This document shows, one piece after another, positions 1-7,583 of a stretch of 64,000 nucleotides of DNA. Position 1 is the first letter of the stretch, and every line of letters starts with the position of its first letter. A model generated the notes under the pieces. That model saw nothing but the letters and a program-made list of their open reading frames with translations. It had not been told where the DNA came from and did not search any database. The DNA is from Cyanobium sp. CZS25K (GTDB lineage Bacteria; Cyanobacteriota; Cyanobacteriia; PCC-6307; Cyanobiaceae), in assembly GCA_030373325.1 (NCBI GenBank), contig JAUCZB010000001.1:305723-369722 (forward strand), given 5' to 3'. The position numbers and the translations under genes are program-made.

Positions 1-715
1 CGGTGGCCGGCTGCAACGCGTCCGCATAGGCGGGATCCTCGCTGCCGAACACCCGGTCCCAGAAGGTGAAGTAGAGCCCGAAGTGCTTGCCGTAGCGTCG
101 GTGGTGAATGGAGTGATGCGCGGGGCCGATCAGCCAGCGCCCCAGCCAGTGGTGGGGGAAATGCAGCGGCAGCACCTCCAGGCCCACGTGGTTCACCACC
201 GCCCACACCGTCATGGTGGTGAGCACCGCCAGCAGGGTGATGAAATGCAGGGGGATCAGCATCACGACCCCAATCAGGAACATGGCCTGAACCACGGCTT
301 CGAGCGGGTCAAAGGCGAAGGAGGTCCAGGGCGTGGGCTGACGCGATCGGTGGTGCCCCTGGTGAAACCAGGCAAAGAGTCTTGGATGGTGAAACAGCCG
401 GTGGGTGGCGTAGAAGTAGGCATCCTGCAGCACGAGCACGGCCAGGTAGCTGAGCGGCAGAACCCACCAGTTCTCTGCATCCATCCGGCCGTGGAGCTTG
501 GTCATCCCCTTGTCGTCCAGGGTCATGATCACGGCCGTGGCCAGGGCGAAGACGCCCGTTGACAGGACGGAGAGTTGGATGTCCTTGAGAACGGAGATCG
601 TCGTCGGCTGGCGGTGATAAAGAAGCCAGTGGGCGAATCCCGCCATGGCAAGATAGCGCAGCAGGATGATGGCGAAGAACGCTACAACGTAAAACCAGAA
701 GGAATGCTGCTGCAC
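1..715 (-). CDS. Sterol desaturase / fatty acid hydroxylase family protein (3' end outside window)
   Basis: Integral membrane di-iron oxygenase family that hydroxylates or desaturates lipids or carotenoids; the substrate cannot be told from sequence. The minus-strand frame is open from a GTG at 715 to the window edge (about 238 residues). It carries the family's histidine clusters in order: HRLFH, HQGHH, and HHSIHHRR near the visible end. Hydrophobic helices lie at the N-terminus and between the second and third clusters. An in-frame TAG lies 30 bases upstream of the GTG and no ATG lies between, so GTG is the likely start. The stop codon lies beyond base 1. Family assignment is solid; the exact reaction is unknown. 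Confidence 0.85.
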   Translation of the reverse strand, partial: MQQHSFWFYVVAFFAIILLRYLAMAGFAHWLLYHRQPTTISVLKDIQLSVLSTGVFALATAVIMTLDDKGMTKLHGRMDAENWWVLPLSYLAVLVLQDAYFYATHRLFHHPRLFAWFHQGHHRSRQPTPWTSFAFDPLEAVVQAMFLIGVVMLIPLHFITLLAVLTTMTVWAVVNHVGLEVLPLHFPHHWLGRWLIGPAHHSIHHRRYGKHFGLYFTFWDRVFGSEDPAYADALQPAT

Positions 716-783
716 GTATAGCTTTACGATGCCTTGATCTTCATGCTACTGGCCCCTTCGCTGGCGCGATACGGCGGTTACCC

Positions 784-2193
784 CTATGCAGCAAGATTGC
801 GGAAACGTGTGAACTGAGGCTCGAACAGCAGCTTGACGGTGCCGACGGGGCCGTTGCGGTGCTTGGTGACGATCACCTCGGTGATGCCGCGGTCGGCGGT
901 CTCGGGGTTGTAGTACTCGTCGCGGTAGATCATCAGCACCAGGTCGGCGTCCTGCTCGATCGAGCCCGATTCCCGCAGGTCGCTGAGCATCGGGCGCTTG
1001 TTGGTGCGGGACTCGACGCCGCGGCTGAGCTGGGAGAGGGCGATGACGGGAACATCCAGCTCACGGGCCATGCCCTTGAGGCCCCGGGTGATGCGGGACA
1101 GCTCCTGGACGCGGTTGTCGGGGGTGGAGCCCTCCATCAGCTGCAGGTAGTCGATCACGATCAGGCCGAGCTCCTTGCCGGTTTCGGCCATCAGGCGCCG
1201 GCAGAGCGAGCGCATCTCAAGCACACCGGAGTTGGGCTTGTCGTCGATGAACAGGGGCAGCTGGCCGAGGCTGTTGATGCCCTGGCCCAGCAGGGGCCAC
1301 TCCTCCTGCTGCAGGCGGCCGGTGCGCAGGCGTCCGCTCTCGATGCCCACCTCCATCGACAGCAGGCGGTAGGTGAGCTGTTGCTTGCTCATCTCCAGGC
1401 TGAACACGCAGACCGGCAGCTGGTGCAGCTGGGCGACGTTCTTGGCGATGTTGAGCACGATTGAGGTCTTGCCCATGGCCGGGCGTCCGGCGACGATGAT
1501 CAGGTCGCTGCGCTGCAGGCCCTGGGTGATGGCGTCGAGGTCGTAGAAGTTGACGGGGATGCCGGCGACGGCGGTGCCGAGGGAACGGCTCTCGATCTCG
1601 TTGAAGGTGCTGGTGAGGATCTCGGCGGTGGGGGTGAGGCCGGCGGTGGGCTTCTCCTGACTGATGGCGAAGATCTTCTGCTCGGCCTCGTCGAGCACCT
1701 GTTCCATGGGCAGGCTCTGGTCGAATCCGAGCCGGATCACCTCGTTGGCGGAGCGGATCAGCTGGCGCCGCAGATGCTTGTCCATCACCAGCCGCGCCAC
1801 CTGGTCGATGGAGGCGGTGGAGAGGGTGCGCTCCACCAGTTCGACCAGGCGGGCGCTGCCGCCCACCTTGTCCAGCTGGCCCGTGTCGGCGAGCCAGGCC
1901 GCCATGGCCGTGAGATCAGTGGGCTTGCCCTGGCTGTGCAGCATCAGGGCGGTGCGGTAGATCTCGCGGTGGGCGCCGAGATAGAAGGCCTCGGGGCGGA
2001 GCACGTCGGCGACGCGGCCGATGGCGTCGGGATCGAGCAGGATGCCGCCGAGCACCGACTCTTCCGCCTCCAGGTTCTGGGGGGGGACGGAATCGGGCAG
2101 AGCCTCGAAACCGGCCTGCTCAACGCGCCTGGATGCCGGCCTCGCACCGTCGGGGCGCGGGGGATCGGAACCAGCCAGGGGCACGCTCACCAT
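784..2193 (-). CDS. dnaB: Replicative DNA helicase DnaB
   Basis: Hexameric replicative helicase that unwinds DNA at the fork and recruits primase. The 469-residue protein has an N-terminal DnaB domain (about residues 38-140) and a RecA-like C-terminal domain. Walker A is GRPAMGKT at 236-243, followed by a Walker B strand LIVIDYLQLM and the downstream LSQLSRG motif. Length is normal. No intein interrupts the ATPase domain, although cyanobacterial dnaB genes often carry one. It lies 118 bases downstream of rplI on the same strand, a common bacterial pairing. The ATG at 2193 gives a proline-rich N-terminal extension of about 35 residues. Confidence 0.97.
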   Translation of the reverse strand: MVSVPLAGSDPPRPDGARPASRRVEQAGFEALPDSVPPQNLEAEESVLGGILLDPDAIGRVADVLRPEAFYLGAHREIYRTALMLHSQGKPTDLTAMAAWLADTGQLDKVGGSARLVELVERTLSTASIDQVARLVMDKHLRRQLIRSANEVIRLGFDQSLPMEQVLDEAEQKIFAISQEKPTAGLTPTAEILTSTFNEIESRSLGTAVAGIPVNFYDLDAITQGLQRSDLIIVAGRPAMGKTSIVLNIAKNVAQLHQLPVCVFSLEMSKQQLTYRLLSMEVGIESGRLRTGRLQQEEWPLLGQGINSLGQLPLFIDDKPNSGVLEMRSLCRRLMAETGKELGLIVIDYLQLMEGSTPDNRVQELSRITRGLKGMARELDVPVIALSQLSRGVESRTNKRPMLSDLRESGSIEQDADLVLMIYRDEYYNPETADRGITEVIVTKHRNGPVGTVKLLFEPQFTRFRNLAA

Positions 2194-2311
2194 GGACGGA
2201 ACTCCAGTACGCGACTCACCGCAAAGGGAGCCGGATCGGATGGGATCGGGCTCCAGTGAGACCTGTCACTCTGGGGCCCTGAGCGGGAAAAATCGGTTCG
2301 CGGCTGGCTGA

Positions 2312-2773
2312 TCAGTAGCTGACCACTTCCAGGTTCACGTCGGCGACGACCTCGGGGTGCAGCTTGACCTGCACCTTGTAAGCGCCGGTGCGGTGGATCT
2401 CGGGAACGGTGATGACGCGGCGGTCGACTTCTTTCTTGGTGGCGGCCTCGATGGCTTCCGCCACGTCACCGTTGGTGACGGTGCCGAACAGGACGTCGTC
2501 ACCGCCGGTCTGCTTCTTGACGGTGAAGCGGCCGATGGTGTCGAGGGCGGTGCGGAAGGCGATGGCCTCGGCCTTCAGGGCCGCCTGGCGCTCGGCCTCC
2601 TTGGCCCGGCGGTGCTCCACCTGACGCAGAACGGCGGCGGTGACGGCCAGAGCCTTGCCGGTGGGCAGGAGGAAGTTGCGGGCGTAGCCGGGGGCCACAT
2701 CCACCAGATCTCCGTCCTTCCCAAGGGAAAGGATGTCCTCGCTCAGGACCACCTGCACACGCTTCTTGACCAT
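2312..2773 (-). CDS. rplI: 50S ribosomal protein bL9
   Basis: Component of the large ribosomal subunit that binds 23S rRNA near the L1 stalk. The 153-residue product is full length. It begins with the N-terminal RNA-binding domain ([19 protein letters not shown], then the GYARNFLLP signature), followed by a long connecting helix rich in Ala/Glu/Lys and the C-terminal domain. It lies directly upstream of dnaB on the same strand, so the two are probably co-transcribed. Confidence 0.97.
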   Translation of the reverse strand: MVKKRVQVVLSEDILSLGKDGDLVDVAPGYARNFLLPTGKALAVTAAVLRQVEHRRAKEAERQAALKAEAIAFRTALDTIGRFTVKKQTGGDDVLFGTVTNGDVAEAIEAATKKEVDRRVITVPEIHRTGAYKVQVKLHPEVVADVNLEVVSY

Positions 2774-2815
2774 GACGACGCCCCGGTTGAGCCAACTGAA
2801 ATCCGATTGGCAAGC

Positions 2816-3808
2816 TTACGCCATGGAGCTGGTGGGGGCCGCGGCCCGGGGCAGGCGGACCCGGGTGGCCAGGCCCAGGGCCCGCATCAGCCGGATGTGC
2901 TGCCAGGTGAGGTCGAACTGGCGGGGGCCGAAGCCATGGCGGGCCGAATGGGGGAAGGCGTGGTGGTTGTTGTGCCAGCCCTCACCGAAGGTGAGCGCCG
3001 CCACCCAGGGGTTGTTCTTCGACTTGTCGCCGCTGTCGTGGACGGCCTCGCCCCACATGTGGGTGGCCGAATTGACCAGCCAGGTGCACTGGTAGACGAT
3101 CACCAGACGCAGGGGGATGCCCCACAGCACCAGGGCCCAGCCGCCGGCACCGGTGACGCTGCCGATCCAGAACAGCAGCAGACCCAGCGGCACCTGGAGC
3201 AGCAGGAAGCCCTTGTTCAGCCAGCGGTAGTAGGGGTCGGCGGCCAGGTCGCCCGTGAGCCTGGGCACGGCGGCCATGGCGGGAATCTCCTCGAACATCC
3301 AGGCCATGTGGGACCACCAGAAGCCCTTGTTGCTGTCGTGGTGATCGGCTTCCGTATCAGAAAACTTGTGGTGATGGCGGTGCAGGCCGACCCAGTCGAT
3401 CGGGCCGTGCTGGCAGCTGAGGGCGCCGCAGGTGGCGAAGAAGCGCTCCAGCCAGAGGGGAACGCGGAAGGAGCGGTGGCTGAGCAGGCGGTGGTAGCCG
3501 ATCGTGACGCCCAGGCAGGCGGTGACCCAGTACATCACCAGCAGGGCACCGACCGCCTCCAGGCTCCAGAAGCGGGGCAGCAGGGCCACCACCGCCAGGA
3601 TGTGGATCACGATCATGAAGCCGATCGTGCCCCAGCGGGTGCCCTTGGGCGAGACGCCGCGGGGTTCGCCACGGCGCGGTTCGTGCAGGGCCCTGGCCCT
3701 GACGAGGGCGTCGGGCCCCTGGTTGATGGAGGCGGGGCGGCGGGTGTGGCGGGTTTTGACGCCGGCGCCGGATCGGGCGCCTGGGCGGGAGAAGGCTGTG
3801 GCGGCCAT
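2816..3808 (-). CDS. desC: Acyl-lipid/acyl-CoA delta-9-type fatty acid desaturase (paralogue 1)
   Basis: Membrane di-iron enzyme that introduces the first double bond into saturated acyl chains. The 330-residue protein has the three histidine boxes of the stearoyl desaturase family: HRLLSH, HRHHH and HNNHH, separated by pairs of hydrophobic segments. The ATG at 3808 has an AGGAG motif 11 bases upstream. A second paralogue (4703-5734) has the same boxes, so the strain keeps two enzymes within 3 kb. Delta-9 regiospecificity is inferred from family resemblance. The first 60 or so residues are a low-complexity, proline- and arginine-rich leader. Confidence 0.9.
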   Translation of the reverse strand: MAATAFSRPGARSGAGVKTRHTRRPASINQGPDALVRARALHEPRRGEPRGVSPKGTRWGTIGFMIVIHILAVVALLPRFWSLEAVGALLVMYWVTACLGVTIGYHRLLSHRSFRVPLWLERFFATCGALSCQHGPIDWVGLHRHHHKFSDTEADHHDSNKGFWWSHMAWMFEEIPAMAAVPRLTGDLAADPYYRWLNKGFLLLQVPLGLLLFWIGSVTGAGGWALVLWGIPLRLVIVYQCTWLVNSATHMWGEAVHDSGDKSKNNPWVAALTFGEGWHNNHHAFPHSARHGFGPRQFDLTWQHIRLMRALGLATRVRLPRAAAPTSSMA

Positions 3809-3825
3809 GAAGGACCGGGCTCCTG

Positions 3826-4680
3826 TTGAGTGGGTACAATGGTAGCAATACGAATCCTGATCGAGTGGGATATCGAGACGAACTCGTATCTGGTCGCGTC
3901 GCCTTCGCTCACCTGATCCGCGTCTGGCACGAGCGCAACGGCTGGTCCCACCGGGTGCTGCCCATGCTGGCCGAGGCCCTCGATCTCGGGCGGGTGCACA
4001 ACTCCCAGCTCTCGATGCTGCGCAACGGCAAGCTCGCCTCCCCGGGGCCGGAGGTCTTTCTGGCGCTGGGGAGCGTGAACCTCTGGCTGGCGGACCAGGC
4101 CCCCGAGGGTCGGCTGGAGCCGGACCCGGCCCGGACCTTGCTGGCGGCCCAGCCCGAACTGTTCGAAGCCCTCTGCACTTCAGCCCTGCCGGTGCGCGAC
4201 GAACGGCAGCAGGTGCTGGGGCCCGGGGCCCTGCTGGAGGTGTTCGTGGGCCTCTCTCAGCCGCCGGCCAGTTTCGATCTCCGCATCGGCGAGGCCGAGG
4301 CCGCAGGCCTCAGCGCCGCCCTGGCCCAGCTGCTCACCGCCGGCAGGCCCTGGCGTGACTGCCGCGACCGGTTGATGGCGGCCTACCCGGTGCCGAAACG
4401 CCAGCGCCGGGAGCGCTTCGCCGAAGTGATCGCCGGCCAGCGCGACTACACGGCGGTCGAGCTGGATGCCGAACTGCCGGAACTGCGTCGCACCCTGGCG
4501 GCCCTGGGGGCCGCCGGCGAGGAGGAGCTGGGCGCGGACCGCTTTCTGGAGCTGCTGCGCCAGCGGGCCCGCCGGCTGCAGGGGGACGGCGACGGGCAGG
4601 GACCGGACGACCTGGCGGCCGCCATCCGCCGGGAGATCGGTGCGGCGATCCCGGCGACGGCCGAAACGGCACGCCCCTGA
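3826..4680 (+). CDS. Conserved-looking cyanobacterial hypothetical protein
   Basis: I do not recognise this 284-residue protein. It is soluble, with no signal peptide or membrane segment. It has an N-terminal helical part with the segment NSQLSMLRNGKLASPGPEVF, which looks like a small helix-turn-helix or helical recognition module, then an acidic, Leu/Arg-rich C-terminal half. The frame shows normal GC-rich third-position bias. The longest frame starts with TTG at 3826; GTG at 3862 is equally plausible, because a -10-like TACAAT lies at 3834-3839. It is divergent from desC paralogue 1 and convergent with paralogue 2, so it sits between the two desaturases. A regulatory role is possible but unsupported. 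Confidence 0.75.
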   Translation: MSGYNGSNTNPDRVGYRDELVSGRVAFAHLIRVWHERNGWSHRVLPMLAEALDLGRVHNSQLSMLRNGKLASPGPEVFLALGSVNLWLADQAPEGRLEPDPARTLLAAQPELFEALCTSALPVRDERQQVLGPGALLEVFVGLSQPPASFDLRIGEAEAAGLSAALAQLLTAGRPWRDCRDRLMAAYPVPKRQRRERFAEVIAGQRDYTAVELDAELPELRRTLAALGAAGEEELGADRFLELLRQRARRLQGDGDGQGPDDLAAAIRREIGAAIPATAETARP

Positions 4681-4702
4681 TCCGCCGCAGCGCAAGCCGC
4701 CC

Positions 4703-5734
4703 TCAGGTGCCGGCGGCGGCGTCGCCCCGGTGGCCGAAGACCGGAGCGATCCGCACCCGTCTGGCCAGGCCGAGGGCCCGCAGGGCGCGGATGTGCTGCC
4801 AGGTGATGTCGAACTCGAACCAGCGCAGGCCGTGACGGGCCGAATGGGGGTAGGCGTGGTGGTTGTTGTGCCAGCCCTCACCGAAGGTGAGCACGGCCAC
4901 CCACCAGCAGTTGCGGGAGCGGTCGGGGCAGTCGAAGTTGCGGTAGCCGAAGGCGTGGGTGGCGGAATTCACCAGCCAGGTCACGTGATAGACGAGCACC
5001 AGGCGCAGGGGGATGCCCCAGAGCACCAGGCCCAGACCGCCGCCGTGCACCCCCGCCCAGTTGCCGTACCAGTAGAGGGCTGCCCCCAGGGGCAGTTGCA
5101 GCAGCAGGAACCAGCGATCCAGCCAGCGGTAGAGGGGATCCTTCTCCATGTCACCGGTGAAGCGATGGATCTCGGTGAGGGCCGGAATCTTGTGCAGCAT
5201 CCACTCGCTGTGGGCCCACCAGAGCCCCCGGGCGGCGTCGTGGTGGTCGTTGGGCTGGTCGGAGAAGAGATGGTGGTGCCGGTGCAGGCCCACCCACTCG
5301 ATCGGGCCGCTCTGGCAGGCCAGGGTGCCCATCAGCACCAGCAGCCGCTCCACCCAGCGGGGTGCTTCGAAGCCCCGGTGGGCCACCAGCCGGTGCAGCC
5401 CCAGGGTCACCCCCAGCACCGTGGCCCAGTACAGAACCGCCAGCACGATCACCCCCTGGAGGCTCCAGAAGCGGGGCAGCAGGGCGAAGACGGCGCCGAC
5501 GTGGATCGCCAGCATGAACCCGGTGGTGCCGGTCTTGAACTTCCGCTGCTGGGCGGGGAAGGGTGGCCTGGGCCGCTGCATGGCCGCCAGCAGCTGGGCT
5601 TTCTTGCGCGAATGGGACGGTTCCTGCCTCGGGACACGCACGGTTTCGGCGCTCTGGCCGGATCGGGAGGCTTCGGATCGTGCGACCAAGCGTTTCTCCG
5701 GTGGAAGGGGGGGGGTGATCTGGGATGCCGACAA
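4703..5734 (-). CDS. Acyl-lipid/acyl-CoA delta-9-type fatty acid desaturase (paralogue 2)
   Basis: Second membrane di-iron fatty acid desaturase, 343 residues, clearly homologous to the product of 2816-3808 (shared ALLPRFWS, GPIEWVGLHRHHH-type and FGEGWHNNHHA segments). Histidine boxes HRLVAH, HRHHH and HNNHH are intact. The ATG at 5734 overlaps the divergent methionine gamma-lyase-like gene by 10 bases, so one of the two annotated starts may be too far upstream. The N-terminal 65 residues are polar and poorly constrained, and a start nearer to the first membrane helix is possible. It probably acts on membrane glycerolipids, with different chain or temperature preference from its paralogue (inference). 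Confidence 0.9.
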   Translation of the reverse strand: MSASQITPPLPPEKRLVARSEASRSGQSAETVRVPRQEPSHSRKKAQLLAAMQRPRPPFPAQQRKFKTGTTGFMLAIHVGAVFALLPRFWSLQGVIVLAVLYWATVLGVTLGLHRLVAHRGFEAPRWVERLLVLMGTLACQSGPIEWVGLHRHHHLFSDQPNDHHDAARGLWWAHSEWMLHKIPALTEIHRFTGDMEKDPLYRWLDRWFLLLQLPLGAALYWYGNWAGVHGGGLGLVLWGIPLRLVLVYHVTWLVNSATHAFGYRNFDCPDRSRNCWWVAVLTFGEGWHNNHHAYPHSARHGLRWFEFDITWQHIRALRALGLARRVRIAPVFGHRGDAAAGT

Positions 5735-7134
5735 CCATCCTGACCCACCGCGGCGATGGCAAAGTGAGCCCTGCTGGCCGCCGGGCTTTGGGGCACCATC
5801 TTCCAGGCCTTCGCCAGGGCTCCGGCCACGGTGCCAAGGCTGCGGCCACGCCGTCTCCGGACATCACGGCCGCGGACATTGTGGCGGCCGCCCTGGCGCG
5901 TCTTGCGCCGGTGGCGGCGCACCGCACGGCCGCGGTGCGGCCCCGGCTGGCGCGGGTGCTGGAGGCCTTCGCCGCCGAACGGCTGGGGGTGCACCACTTC
6001 GCCTCGGTCAGCGGCTACGGCCACGGTGATCTGGGCCGGGAGGTGCTGGATCGGGTCTTCGCGCGGGTGCTCCAGGCCGAAGCCGCCGCCGTGCGGCTCC
6101 AGTTCGTCAGCGGCACCCATGCCATCACCGCGGCCCTGTTCGGGGTGCTGCGGCCGGGGGACCGCCTGCTGGCGCTCACCGGCCGCCCCTACGACACCCT
6201 CGAGGAGGTGATCGGGCTGCGGGGCACGGGCCAGGGGTCCCTCGCCGAGTTCGGCATCACCTACGACGAGCTGCCCCTCACCGAAGACGGCCAGGTCGAC
6301 GAGGCGGGCCTGGAGGAGGCGCTGGCTCCCCCGACCCGGATGGTGCTGATCCAGCGCAGTTGCGGCTACAGCTGGCGCCCCTCGTTGCCGGTGGCCGCCA
6401 TCGGGCGCCTGTGCGAACGGGTCAAGGCGCTGCAGCCCGACTGCGTCTGCTTCGTCGACAACTGCTACGGCGAACTGGTGCAGGAGCAGGAACCCACCGC
6501 CGTGGGCGCCGACCTGATCGCGGGCTCCCTGATCAAGAACCTCGGCGGCACGATCGCTCCCACGGGGGGCTACGTGGCCGGTCGCCGCGAGCTGGTGGAG
6601 ATGGCCTGCTGCCGGCTCACCGCCCCGGGCATCGGCAGCGAGGGGGGCACGGGATTCGAGCTGCACCGGCTGCTGTTCCAGGGGTTGTTTCTGGCCCCCC
6701 AGATGGTGGCCGAGGCCCTGATCGGCGCCGATCTGGTGGCGGAGGTGTTCGGGGGCCTCGGCTACCCGGTGAACCCCGCTCCCGGGGCCGAGCGCAGCGA
6801 CGTGATCCAGGCGGTGCGGCTCGGCCATCCCGATCGGCTGATGGCGGTGTGCCGGGCGTTCCAGCAGATGTCGCCGGTGGGGGCCTACCTGGATCCGGTG
6901 CCGGCCCCCATGCCCGGCTATGCCAGTGACCTGGTGATGGCGGGCGGCACCTTCATCGACGGCAGCACCAGTGAGTTCTCCGCTGACGCGCCACTGCGGG
7001 AGCCCTGGGTGCTCTATGCCCAGGGCGGCACCCACCACGGCCATGTGGCGCTGGCCCTGGAGCGGGCCCTGGTCGCCCTGGCGTCCATGGGGGAGGGGGG
7101 GGCTGGGGGGGCTTCCTCCCCTCGGTCAGACTGA
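5725..7134 (+). CDS. Methionine gamma-lyase family / aluminium-resistance-like PLP enzyme
   Basis: Fold-type I pyridoxal-phosphate enzyme of the family often annotated as aluminium resistance protein or methionine gamma-lyase; the physiological substrate is not established. Visible features are the SGTHAITAALFG cofactor-phosphate segment, the VDNCYGE aspartate strand, and GSLIKNLGGTIAP, whose lysine is the expected Schiff-base residue. The C-terminal YAQGGTHHGHVALALERAL segment is also typical of this family. The first 50 residues look unstructured, and GTG starts further in (for example near 5763 or 5880) may be real. gcvH follows after 28 bases, so transcription may continue into the glycine cleavage genes. 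Confidence 0.88.
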   Translation: MPTTILTHRGDGKVSPAGRRALGHHLPGLRQGSGHGAKAAATPSPDITAADIVAAALARLAPVAAHRTAAVRPRLARVLEAFAAERLGVHHFASVSGYGHGDLGREVLDRVFARVLQAEAAAVRLQFVSGTHAITAALFGVLRPGDRLLALTGRPYDTLEEVIGLRGTGQGSLAEFGITYDELPLTEDGQVDEAGLEEALAPPTRMVLIQRSCGYSWRPSLPVAAIGRLCERVKALQPDCVCFVDNCYGELVQEQEPTAVGADLIAGSLIKNLGGTIAPTGGYVAGRRELVEMACCRLTAPGIGSEGGTGFELHRLLFQGLFLAPQMVAEALIGADLVAEVFGGLGYPVNPAPGAERSDVIQAVRLGHPDRLMAVCRAFQQMSPVGAYLDPVPAPMPGYASDLVMAGGTFIDGSTSEFSADAPLREPWVLYAQGGTHHGHVALALERALVALASMGEGGAGGASSPRSD

Positions 7135-7161
7135 AGCAGCCTCCTCCGCATCACTCCGGCC

Positions 7162-7551
7162 TTGGCGCACACCTTCCCCGACGACTGCCGCTATTCCGAA
7201 AGCCACGAGTACGTGCGCCGCGAAGGTGACCTGGTGCGGCTCGGCATCAGCTCCTTCGCCGTCGATCAGCTCGGTGACATCGTCTTCGTCGAACTTCCCG
7301 AGGTGGGGGCCTCCCTGGCGCGGGGCACGAGCTTCGGCAGCGTCGAGTCGGTCAAGGCGGTGGAGGATCTGATGGCCCCGGTGAGCGGCACGGTGGAGGC
7401 CCGCAATGAGGCGGTGCTGGCCAGCCCCGAGGAGCTCCAGAACGATCCCTACGGAGAAGGCTGGCTGTTGCTGGTGCGGCTGGCGACTCCCGACGAGCTG
7501 GAGGCCCTGATGGATGCCGCCACCTACGGGGCCAAGGTGCAGGCGGGCTGA
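7162..7551 (+). CDS. gcvH: Glycine cleavage system H protein
   Basis: Lipoyl carrier of the glycine cleavage complex, which shuttles the aminomethyl group from P to T protein; important for photorespiration in cyanobacteria. The 129-residue protein has the lipoyl attachment motif ESVKAVEDL, with the modifiable lysine in ESVK, and the usual flanking strands ([22 protein letters not shown]). It initiates at a TTG codon just after the upstream gene. It is 32 bases from gcvP, forming a gcvH-gcvP operon; gcvT is not in the window. Confidence 0.96.
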   Translation: MAHTFPDDCRYSESHEYVRREGDLVRLGISSFAVDQLGDIVFVELPEVGASLARGTSFGSVESVKAVEDLMAPVSGTVEARNEAVLASPEELQNDPYGEGWLLLVRLATPDELEALMDAATYGAKVQAG

Positions 7552-7583
7552 TTGTCCTTAGGATCCCGCCACTTCCACCCCGT

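Noticed and set aside
236..243. Possible intein in dnaB, common in cyanobacteria
   Set aside because: The coordinates are protein residues of DnaB: the Walker A segment is uninterrupted and the protein has normal length.
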